Below, piece by piece: positions 1-6,400 of a stretch of DNA of 6,653 nt (position 1 is the first letter of the stretch; each line of letters begins with the position of its first letter). This DNA comes from Deltaproteobacteria bacterium (GTDB lineage Bacteria; UBA10199; DSSB01). The translations under genes and the position numbers were made by a program. The DNA lies in the NCBI GenBank assembly GCA_021414045.1, contig JAIOPF010000370.1, positions 1,451 to 8,103 on the forward strand, read 5' to 3'. The notes under the pieces were generated by a model. It saw only the letters and a program-made list of their open reading frames with translations, was not told where the DNA came from and ran no database searches.

Positions 1-233
1 AGTTGGTTGCATTCCGTCCCTTTCCAATGAGGATAGGCGTCCCATAAGGTCTTCCCAAGCAATTCGGGTCGAGGCAGGGGTAAATATCCGTCGTTGGGAA
101 GGTTGATGTGCAGAAAACGCCAATCCTGGTCCAAGACGAAAAAACAGCCCGTAATGCTGCCCAAGATCGCTTCGATCACTTGTTCCGAGTGTAATAATTC
201 TTCTTTGAGGTTATCTTGTGTCGAATTAGACAT
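1..233 (-). CDS. PAS-domain sensor protein, N-terminal part (runs off the left edge)
   Basis: The minus strand reads from an ATG at 233 through 77 open codons to the window edge. The peptide starts MSNSTQDNLKEELLHSEQVI, then has the pattern ILGSITGCFFVLDQDWRF, HIN and LLGKTLWDAYP (residues about 23-68). This is the usual start of a PAS fold: a helix, then the 'F.vlD.dwrf..iN' strand pair, then 'llGk..we..P'. No signal peptide or membrane segment precedes it, so a cytoplasmic sensor is likely. PAS domains of this kind sit at the N-terminus of histidine kinases, diguanylate cyclases or sigma-54 activators; the output domain is outside the window. A GGAAAG stretch (243-248) lies 9 nt before the ATG and supports this start. 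The gene follows ptsP on the same strand after an 83-bp gap that contains a strong hairpin, so co-transcription is possible but not shown. The PAS call rests on pattern recognition, not on a profile search. Confidence 0.75.
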   Translation of the reverse strand, partial: MSNSTQDNLKEELLHSEQVIEAILGSITGCFFVLDQDWRFLHINLPNDGYLPLPRPELLGKTLWDAYPHWKGTECNQ

Positions 234-250
234 TTTCTCATTCTTTCCAT

Positions 251-278
251 GGCGTCTCGAATCCAAACTCGAGACGCC
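251..278 (-). terminator. 10-bp perfect hairpin between ptsP and the PAS gene
   Basis: GGCGTCTCGA (251-260) and TCGAGACGCC (269-278) are exact inverted repeats around an 8-nt loop. The hairpin lies 38 nt past the ptsP stop and 17 nt before the PAS start codon. No T-run follows on the minus strand, so it is not a classical Rho-independent terminator. It could be a weak terminator or attenuator, a mRNA stabiliser at the ptsP 3' end, a 5' UTR structure affecting PAS-gene translation, or a palindromic protein-binding site. Confidence 0.5.
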
Positions 279-316
279 AACATCCCACTCTCGCAGTAAA
301 TCTCCCCAAAGGCGAA

Positions 317-2503
317 TTAATACCTCCGAAAATTCGCTAAGATCGTTTTTACCTCGTCAATCCTCGCCGCTTGCAGCGTTTGCCGAGCCATTTCGTGGCA
401 TTCCTCGTAATTCATCCCTCGAATGATTTTTTTAGCCTCCAGTAGGCATGAAGGAATCATGGAGAGATGGGTGACTCCCAAGCCCACGAGCAGGGGAATG
501 ATCTGGGGGTCGCTGGCCATTTCTCCGCAGATCCCCACCGGTTTTTTCGCCTTCAATCCGACGGAGGCTATCTGGGAGATGAACGAAAGAACCGCGGGAT
601 GCAGGGATTGGAAAAATGGCGCGACTCGCTCGTTGTTGCGGTCCACGGCCAGGGTGTATTGAGTGAGGTCGTTGGTTCCGATGCTTAGGAAGTCGGCGTG
701 CTGAACCAAGAGAGGCGCCATGGGAACCGCCGAGGGGACCTCGATCATCAGCCCGAAGGGAATTTTTGGATCATACGGAATTCCTTCATCGGAAAGTTCT
801 TTACGCACTCCCGCCAGGATGCCCTCGATCGCGTCGACTTCTTCCATGCCCGAGATCATGGGGATGAGGATTTTCAAGCTTCCGAAGGCGGAGGCCCTCA
901 GCAAGGCGCGGAACTGCGTTTTCAAGATTTCCGGTTTGGAAAGGGTGAGGCGAATCGATCGATAGCCTAAGATGGGATTTTCTTCCTTTTCCATGTGCAG
1001 CGCTTCGATCAGCTTGTCCCCTCCGGCGTCCAGGATGCGAAAGGTGATGGGAAGACCATCGGCGTCTTGAATCATTCGACGATAAATTTCAAATTGCTCG
1101 GTTTCTCCAGGTAGTTCTTTTCCCTTGAAAAATAAAAACTCCGTGCGGAACAATCCGACGCCTTCCGCGCCGAAATAGCGGAGTCTCTTGACGTCCGTCG
1201 CGAAGCTGGCGTTGGCTTCGAGATGAACGGGATGTCCGTCCATGGTGACGGCCGGCTCGTAGGCGATGGTATTGAGGGTCACCAGGTCCGCCACGCGTTT
1301 CTCTTCGAGAATCTCATATTGTTGCAGGATGGATGGGCCCGGGTTCGCGATGACCTCGCCCGTGTCGCCGTCGACGATCAGCAGGGAACCCGGACTGATT
1401 TTGTCCATGATCCCGGCCGCGCCCATCACCGCCGGTATGCCCAAGGACCGCGCCAGGATCGCGGCATGGGAAGTGGGCCCTCCCGTCATCGTGACGATTC
1501 CCAATAGTTTGCTGGCATCGAGCCGCATGGTGTCGGAGGGGCCTATCGATTTGGCGACGAGGATTCCCGACCAATTCTCCTTTTCTTGGCGCGATTCCAT
1601 CCCCATCAAGTTCTCGAACAGCCTTTGGCGCAATTCCTCCAGATCGACGGAGGTTTCCTTGATCGAGGAGCTTTTTGTTTCGGCGAGACTATGCATGAAG
1701 GCTTGGAGCACCTCTCCGACCGCCTTCAAGGCGCCTTGGCCCGCGTCAATTTCCATTTTTAAATTTTTCAGGAAGTCGGGGTCAGAAAGAATGGCGCGGT
1801 GGCTGTTGAAGATGTTGGACTCGTTTTTGGAAAAATCGCTTTCGACGCTTCTCTCCAAAACAGCCAGATCCTCCGAGGTTTTTCGCAGGGCCGATTCGAG
1901 TCTTTCCCATTCCTTTTTTGTGCTGTGAAGGGAGGGATCGGGTTCGGCGAAGCCCGCGGAGGTGATCCCCGCATGAAGAAACAAGGCGGGTCCGATGCCG
2001 AAGCCCGTCGAAACGGCGATTCCTTGAATCACCATGACGCCACGATCTTCCTGAATCTCGGACTTCGCCCTCTCGGCGATGGTTAGGGATTGAATCGCTC
2101 CGGCTACCTGCAGGGCGATGAATTCCAGAAAGCGGCGTTCCATGGGGGGGAAGTCGTTTCCCGGGGGTTTTTGTAGGGCCAGGATTCCAACGGTTTTTTC
2201 TTGGTAAACGAGAGGGACGGCTCCGATATCCCCTTCGAACGCCGCTTCGCCCTGTTTCGCGGCAAGCTCCGCGAGTTTCAATTGCGGTTCTGGGACATGG
2301 TCTCCTTCGGGAGAATCCTCCGCGTCCGCCGCGACTTCGGTCAAGGATCCGCGCCTAAGTTCATAAAGAGAACAAGTATTCGCGTTAAAATGCTCACGAA
2401 CGATTTGGACGATGCGGCTCAATGGCCTTTCGCCGTGCTTGGACACCTTCAACGCCCGGGCAATATGAGAAAAGGTCTTGGCGGACTGATCCTTGAATAC
2501 CAT
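317..2503 (-). CDS. ptsP: Phosphoenolpyruvate-protein phosphotransferase PtsP (enzyme I-Ntr)
   Basis: This enzyme moves the phosphate of phosphoenolpyruvate to an active-site His and on to an HPr-like protein (NPr). It heads the cytoplasmic nitrogen PTS, which ends in EIIA-Ntr and is regulatory. From the ATG at 2503 the protein has 728 residues, near the 748 of the E. coli protein. Domains in order: GAF sensor (about 10-150); PEP-utiliser N-terminal and HPr-binding helical region (about 158-310, from QGIAVSTGFGIGPALF); swivelling phospho-His domain with MTGGPTSHAAILAR (His346); TIM barrel (about 420-725) with GLFRTEFLF (Arg453), TFRILDAGGDK (Arg489), LGYRSIR (Arg515), MIEVPSA (Glu588), SIGTNDLTQY (Asp612) and GICGEMASDP (Cys659). 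All key residues of the family are present. The N-terminal GAF marks PtsP rather than sugar-PTS PtsI. A TTG at 2536 would add 11 residues but has no clear ribosome site; AAGAAGG (2513-2519) sits 9 nt before the ATG. No HPr or EIIA gene is visible nearby. Confidence 0.97.
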   Translation of the reverse strand: MVFKDQSAKTFSHIARALKVSKHGERPLSRIVQIVREHFNANTCSLYELRRGSLTEVAADAEDSPEGDHVPEPQLKLAELAAKQGEAAFEGDIGAVPLVYQEKTVGILALQKPPGNDFPPMERRFLEFIALQVAGAIQSLTIAERAKSEIQEDRGVMVIQGIAVSTGFGIGPALFLHAGITSAGFAEPDPSLHSTKKEWERLESALRKTSEDLAVLERSVESDFSKNESNIFNSHRAILSDPDFLKNLKMEIDAGQGALKAVGEVLQAFMHSLAETKSSSIKETSVDLEELRQRLFENLMGMESRQEKENWSGILVAKSIGPSDTMRLDASKLLGIVTMTGGPTSHAAILARSLGIPAVMGAAGIMDKISPGSLLIVDGDTGEVIANPGPSILQQYEILEEKRVADLVTLNTIAYEPAVTMDGHPVHLEANASFATDVKRLRYFGAEGVGLFRTEFLFFKGKELPGETEQFEIYRRMIQDADGLPITFRILDAGGDKLIEALHMEKEENPILGYRSIRLTLSKPEILKTQFRALLRASAFGSLKILIPMISGMEEVDAIEGILAGVRKELSDEGIPYDPKIPFGLMIEVPSAVPMAPLLVQHADFLSIGTNDLTQYTLAVDRNNERVAPFFQSLHPAVLSFISQIASVGLKAKKPVGICGEMASDPQIIPLLVGLGVTHLSMIPSCLLEAKKIIRGMNYEECHEMARQTLQAARIDEVKTILANFRRY

Positions 2504-2512
2504 TTGAGCGAG

Positions 2513-2519
2513 CCTTCTT
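2513..2519 (-). promoter_or_regulatory. Shine-Dalgarno deciding the ptsP start
   Basis: AAGAAGG on the minus strand lies 9 nt before the ATG at 2503. The alternative TTG start at 2536 has only CTAAGCACC before it, with no purine-rich site. The longer form would also place this strong site inside the coding region. Confidence 0.65.
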
Positions 2520-2583
2520 TCTTTGTAGGGGTTCAAGGTGCTTAGGTTGAGGTAGGTGCGCTCGGAGACTATTTCTCCTCCAT

Positions 2584-2599
2584 TGCAATGCTACTCCCA
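2584..2599 (-). promoter_or_regulatory. Candidate sigma-54 promoter of ptsP
   Basis: The minus strand reads TGGGAG-TAGCA-TTGCA. The sigma-54 consensus is TGGCAC-N5-TTGCW. The invariant GG and GC pairs are present with exactly 10 bases between them, and nine of the eleven informative positions match. A start of transcription would fall near 2573, giving a 5' UTR of about 70 nt to the ATG at 2503. The site lies downstream of the tRNA terminator, so ptsP needs its own promoter. A short palindrome, AACTC-AAG-GAGTT (2693-2705), is about 125 bp upstream of that start, where an activator could bind. No convincing sigma-70 promoter was seen: TTGATT-N17-TGCAAT overlaps the same place but matches only four of six bases in each box. 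Confidence 0.45.
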
Positions 2600-2735
2600 T
2601 GATGAATCAAAAGATACGGACATCCTTTCCGCTCAAAATGGCGGAAGGGACTTGGATTCGGGGCGGTTGTTTTCACTGACGTTTTTGGCGAGAACTCAAG
2701 GAGTTGGGACTATTTGGCGATGCCGGACTTTGCAT

Positions 2736-2768
2736 AAAAAAAAACCCCGCTAGAAGCGGGGTTTTTTT
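2736..2768 (-). terminator. Rho-independent terminator of the tRNA-Glu gene
   Basis: A GC-rich stem CCCCGC (2745-2750) and GCGGGG (2756-2761) closes a TAGAA loop and is flanked by nine A (2736-2744) and seven T (2762-2768). On the minus strand the stem is followed by nine T, and the stem begins a few bases past the tRNA 3' end. The flanking A and T runs make it work in either direction, so it would also block plus-strand read-through. Confidence 0.94.
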
Positions 2769-2772
2769 AAAT

Positions 2773-2848
2773 TGGCGCTCCCACGGGGATTCGAACCCCG
2801 GTCAATGCCGTGAGAGGGCACCGTCCTAGACCCCTAGACGATGGGAGC
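2773..2848 (-). tRNA. tRNA-Glu (anticodon CTC), CCA encoded
   Basis: The 76-nt gene folds as a full cloverleaf on the minus strand. The acceptor stem is GCTCCCA (2842-2848) with TGGGAGC (2777-2783), followed by a G discriminator base and an encoded CCA (2773-2775). The anticodon stem GTGCC/GGCAT has one G-T pair and closes the loop CTCTCAC, which puts anticodon CTC at 2812-2814, reading the glutamate codon GAG. The T arm carries the invariant GGTTCGAATCC. The order of segments and the CGTCTAG start of the D arm are typical of bacterial tRNA-Glu. It has its own promoter and terminator and appears to be transcribed alone. Confidence 0.98.
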
Positions 2849-2860
2849 AGGGGGCTTGCC

Positions 2861-2888
2861 TATATATGGGGGAGAGGGGGTTTGGCAA
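2861..2888 (-). promoter_or_regulatory. Sigma-70 promoter of tRNA-Glu
   Basis: On the minus strand TTGCCA (2883-2888) and TATATA (2861-2866) are separated by 16 bp. The -10 box ends 12 nt before the mature tRNA 5' end, which gives a leader of about five nucleotides. Boxes, spacing and distance all fit a stable-RNA promoter. Confidence 0.72.
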
Positions 2889-2930
2889 TGGCTTCTTTTG
2901 AAAAGACATGGGGTGTCATTTTTCCGTCGA

Positions 2931-2953
2931 TTTTATCAAACTGGAAGATAAAA
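2931..2953. repeat. AT-rich inverted repeat, possible activator site
   Basis: TTTTATC (2931-2937) and GATAAAA (2947-2953) are exact inverted repeats 9 bases apart. The centre lies about 120 bp before the inferred start of transcription at 3062. Sigma-54 activators usually bind palindromes 80-150 bp upstream, so an enhancer role is plausible. The arms are AT-rich and could also arise by chance. Confidence 0.35.
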
Positions 2954-3035
2954 CGCAGGGAAAAGCGGAAACCTTCTCGTTAAAATCTATTAAAATTCAT
3001 TTATAAAACAAGGATGAACGGAGGGGATTCTTCGT

Positions 3036-3051
3036 TGGCCTCTTGTTTGCT
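3036..3051 (+). promoter_or_regulatory. Candidate sigma-54 promoter of the vWA/TSP3 gene
   Basis: The sequence TGGCCT-CTTGT-TTGCT follows the sigma-54 pattern TGGCAC-N5-TTGCW. GG (3037-3038) and GC (3049-3050) are 10 bases apart as required, and nine of eleven informative positions match. Transcription would start near 3062, three bases before a strong hairpin, and leave a leader of about 350 nt. A weaker sigma-70-like pair, TTAAAA-N16-TATAAA at 2980-3007, is the alternative. Confidence 0.45.
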
Positions 3052-3064
3052 TACTTAATACCTA

Positions 3065-3097
3065 GCTTGGTTGACCACTGGGTCATCGGCACCGAGC
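3065..3097 (+). other. Leader hairpin 1 (12 bp with a bulge)
   Basis: GCTTGGT (3065-3071) pairs with ACCGAGC (3091-3097) with one G-T pair. TGACC (3072-3076) pairs exactly with GGTCA (3081-3085) around an ACTG loop, leaving TCGGC (3086-3090) as a 5-nt bulge. It sits at the extreme 5' end of the inferred transcript. Confidence 0.5.
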
Positions 3098-3155
3098 GAC
3101 GGGTAACAGGGTAAGGAAATTTGAACGCACAGGTTGATGTTGATCCCGGTGTTCC

Positions 3156-3175
3156 GACCTCCGAGTGCGGAGGTC
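3156..3175 (+). other. Leader hairpin 2 (8-bp perfect stem, AGTG loop)
   Basis: GACCTCCG (3156-3163) and CGGAGGTC (3168-3175) are exact inverted repeats closed by a 4-nt AGTG loop. No T-run follows in either direction, so it is not an intrinsic terminator. It is the most GC-rich stem in the leader and lies just before the segment that could pair with the ribosome site. Confidence 0.55.
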
Positions 3176-3271
3176 ACCTCATCCTCTATCCCCAAAAAAT
3201 TTAATTTGATTTCTGTAGTACAAGGAAACGGTGAGTCTCCCACGGTGTTAAGCGTGATTCACTACGGGTAA

Positions 3272-3298
3272 GGGAATTAACGCTGCACTCCAATTCCC
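3272..3298 (+). other. Leader hairpin 3 (7-bp stem, 13-nt loop)
   Basis: GGGAATT (3272-3278) and AATTCCC (3292-3298) are exact inverted repeats. The 13-base loop carries AACGCTGCACTCC. It is weaker than the first two leader hairpins. Confidence 0.35.
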
Positions 3299-3376
3299 AA
3301 ATGGTCGCGGGTATTTGACGCCCCCGACGCAAGACGCGCGCGAGAGACAAACTCAAATACGAATCGCATATTCGAG

Positions 3377-3399
3377 CTCCGAAAATCATCTTTTCGGGG
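3377..3399 (+). other. Leader hairpin 4, beside the ribosome site
   Basis: CCGAAAA (3379-3385) and TTTTCGG (3391-3397) pair exactly around a TCATC loop. A T-G and a C-G pair extend the stem to 9 bp (3377-3399). The stem ends one base before the Shine-Dalgarno. It uses bases 3396-3399, which an alternative pairing with 3190-3193 would also need, so the two structures compete. Confidence 0.45.
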
Positions 3400-3400
3400 A

Positions 3401-3406
3401 GAGGGG
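3401..3406 (+). promoter_or_regulatory. Shine-Dalgarno of the vWA/TSP3 gene
   Basis: GAGGGG ends 7 nt before the ATG at 3414; the GAGG core (3401-3404) is 9 nt away. It can be masked two ways: in the loop of a small GAGA/TCTC hairpin (3399-3410), or by pairing with CCTCT-AT-CCCC (3183-3193) farther up the leader. Confidence 0.7.
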
Positions 3407-3413
3407 TCTCTAT

Positions 3414-6400
3414 ATGTCAAAGGGTAAAGCTGAATGTAGCAACTGGCAAATCGCGAAATGTCTCACGGTCGTCCTGGCTTTCTTAATAGCCACGGCGACA
3501 ATTTTTTACCCAACCCGGCCATTGCATGCGGGAACGGGTGACGCTTGCGGCCAGGAACCGGTGAACATCTGCATCATGCTCGACCGGACAGGCAGCGTCT
3601 CGGACGCCAATAGAAATAACGAAAGGGACGCGGCGAAAGGCTTGATCGACAAGATCGCCGCCTTGAATAACGGGACGCGTGTCGTCATCGGCCGTTTTGG
3701 AGATGAAACGAACGGGTCTCCGGAAGCGGAAATCGTCAGCGGCGCCGGAATGACCGTCGTCACCCCTGCCAACGCGACCTCCCTGAAGACGACCATTACC
3801 AACGCCATGGCTTCGAATAGCGGCGTCGGCACCAACATCGCCGACGCCATCAATGTCTGCCAGACGCGGCTTGCCGGAAGCGCGAACGGCAAGCCCAATT
3901 TCATCGTCATGATTTCGGACTTCGACCCCAGCGAGCCTAGCGGCACCGCTGATTCGGCCGCGACCACGGCGGCCACCAACGCCAAAAATGCCGGTACCCG
4001 GATTTTCAGCATCGGCTTCGATGATTCGGCCGCTACCAGCGCCGACGACACCAATCGCGGCCTGGGTGCCACCATCGCGAGCGGAAACGCCTCGGATGAT
4101 CATTGCACCAGCAGCAGCTGCACCAGCACCCAAATCGCCGCTGAGAATGCCGATGGCGATGATTGGTTTCTCTCCCCGACTGGAAACGACCTCACTCCGG
4201 TCTTCAACCTGATTTTCGCGGTCGTGCAGTGCGTCGATGACGGGAATGCATGCACTATTGATTCCTGCAATGCGTCGACAAACCTCTGCGTTTCCAATCC
4301 TATTGCCAATTGCTGCACCACTAATGCCCAATGCAGCGACGGACTTTCCTGCACGACGGACACCTGCGACACGCAAACTCATACCTGCGGCAATACGCCC
4401 ATCGACACGGACCATGACGGCACTTCGGATTGCACCGACAGTTGCCCAAGTGATAGCGGAAAAACTTCGCCAGGGGTCTGCGGTTGCGGTTCCGCGGATA
4501 CCGATACCGATGGAGACGGCACGCCGAATTGCAAAGACCAATGCCCCTCCGACTCGGGGAAAATCGCGCCAGGGGTCTGCGGTTGTGGTACAGCGGATAC
4601 TGACGCTGACAGTGACGGAACTCCCAATTGTAACGACCAATGCCCGAATGATTTGAGCAAAACCGCCCCGGGCTTCTGCGGATGTGGCGTCCCCGATACC
4701 GATACCGACCATGACGGAATTCCCAATTGCAACGACCAGTGCCCCTCGGATCCAGCGAAGACCGCTCCAGGGATTTGCGGTTGCGGCGTCGCGGATACCG
4801 ACACGGACCATGACGGCTCGGCCGATTGCAAGGAAGAATGCGACAGCGATCCGCTGAAGACGTCTCCGGGACTCTGCGGTTGTAGTGTCGCGGATACCGA
4901 CACGGACCATGACGGCACACCCGATTGCAACGACCAATGCCCGAGCAATCCTGACAAGACTTCGGGGGGCGTCTGTGGTTGCGAGGCGGCGGATACCGAT
5001 TCCGATCATGATGGAACCGCCAATTGCAACGACGATTGCCCGAACGATCCGAACAAAATCGCGGCCGGAGTCTGCGGTTGCGGCATTGCCGACACCGATT
5101 CCGATCACGATGGAACTCCCGATTGCCATGACGCCTGCCTCAACGATCCTAGTAAGATAGCCCTGGGTCTCTGCGGCTGCGGCGTCGCCGACACCGATTC
5201 CGACAATGATGAAACGCCCAATTGCAATGACCAATGCCCTAATGATCCCACTAAGGTGGAACCTGGCATCTGCGGTTGCGGCCAGTCGGATGTCGATACG
5301 GATAGCGACGGGAAAGCGGACTGCATCGACGAATGTCCTGCCGACGTGACGAAGACGTCGCCGGGCCTCTGTGGCTGCGGTGTTCCCGATACCGACTCGG
5401 ATAGCGACGGAACCCCGAATTGCAGCGACAATTGTCCGAACGATCCCAGTAAAACCGCTCCGGGAATTTGCGGCTGCGGTGTCGCCGATACGGACACCGA
5501 CACAGATGGTACGGCGGATTGCCATGAGGAATGCGACGATGACCCGCTCAAGACTTCGCCAGGCCTCTGCGGTTGCGGCGTCGCCGATACGGATACGGAC
5601 AACGACGGCACTCCCGATTGCAACGACCATTGCCCAAGCGATCCGGACAAGACCGAAGCCGGTATCTGCGGTTGCGCGGCGGCGGACACCGATGCCGATC
5701 ATGATGGAACCGCCAACTGCCACGATGACTGTCCGAATGATCCGGCCAAGACAATTCCGGGGATTTGCGGCTGCGGCGTCGCGGATACCGACACCGACGC
5801 AGATGGCACGGCGGATTGCCATGAGGAATGCGACGATGACTCGCTCAAGACGTCTCCAGGCCTCTGCGGTTGCGGCGTCTCTGATGTGGATTCCGACACC
5901 GACGGCACTCCGAACTGCAACGATCATTGCCCTAACGATCCCAATAAGACCGAAGCCGGCATTTGTGGTTGCGGCCAATCCGACGCGGATACCGATGCTG
6001 ACGGAATTGCCGACTGTAATGACGAGTGCCCGCAAGACGTGACCAAGACGGCTCCGGGAGCTTGCGGTTGCGGCACGCCGGATACCGATTCGGACGGGGA
6101 TGGCACTCCCAATTGCCATGATAATTGCCCCGAAGACCCTGCCAAAATCGAGACCGGCATCTGCGGCTGCGGAGGGGTCTGCGGGTGCGGCATTGCCGAT
6201 ACCGATAGTGACGGGGACGGCATCCCCGATTGCAATGATCAATGCCCCAATAACCCCGACAAAACTGAGGAAGGCCTCTGCGGTTGCGAAGCGGCCGACA
6301 CCGATTCCGACGGAGACGGTACCGCCAATTGCAATGATGGTTGTCCCAACGACGCCTCCAAGGTCGAGCCGGGAATCTGCGGTTGCGGTGTCTCCGACAC

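Larger units (their letters stand above)
2889..3413. other. Long intergenic region without a protein gene
   Basis: About 525 bases separate the tRNA promoter from the next start codon. The first 130 bases are AT-rich. The rest holds a sigma-54-like site, four hairpins, a partly duplicated 20-30 base element and the ribosome site of the vWA gene. Two 62-codon minus-strand frames (3055-3243 and 3201-3389) overlap each other and show no recognised motif, ribosome site or clear codon bias. I treat the region as regulatory, with the part after about 3062 as a 5' leader. Confidence 0.7.

Noticed and set aside
2504..2536. TTG at 2536 as the ptsP start
   Set aside because: No Shine-Dalgarno precedes it, whereas the ATG at 2503 has AAGAAGG at good spacing, and the GAF domain begins after that ATG.
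2773..2848. The tRNA-Glu gene as an integration site of a mobile element
   Set aside because: No integrase, no second copy of the tRNA 3' end and no other mobile-element sign is seen in the window.
2980..3007. Sigma-70 promoter TTAAAA-N16-TATAAA for the vWA gene
   Set aside because: The -35 box matches four of six bases in a very AT-rich stretch where such pairs are common. It is kept only as an alternative to the sigma-54-like site.
3014..3058. A 14-codon plus-strand frame (MNGGDSSLASCLLT) as a leader peptide
   Set aside because: AAGG abuts the ATG with no spacing, and the frame overlaps the sigma-54-like site. There is no run of regulatory codons or attenuator after it.
3099..3130. A c-di-GMP-I riboswitch, suggested by AACGCACAGG near 3124
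   Set aside because: The conserved GGCAAACC, the GAAA tetraloop region and the GGACGCAAAGCC core are absent.
3055..3389. Two 62-codon minus-strand frames in the intergenic region, as a small or decayed gene
   Set aside because: They overlap in different frames, have no recognisable motif or ribosome site, and cover hairpins that are better explained as a leader RNA.
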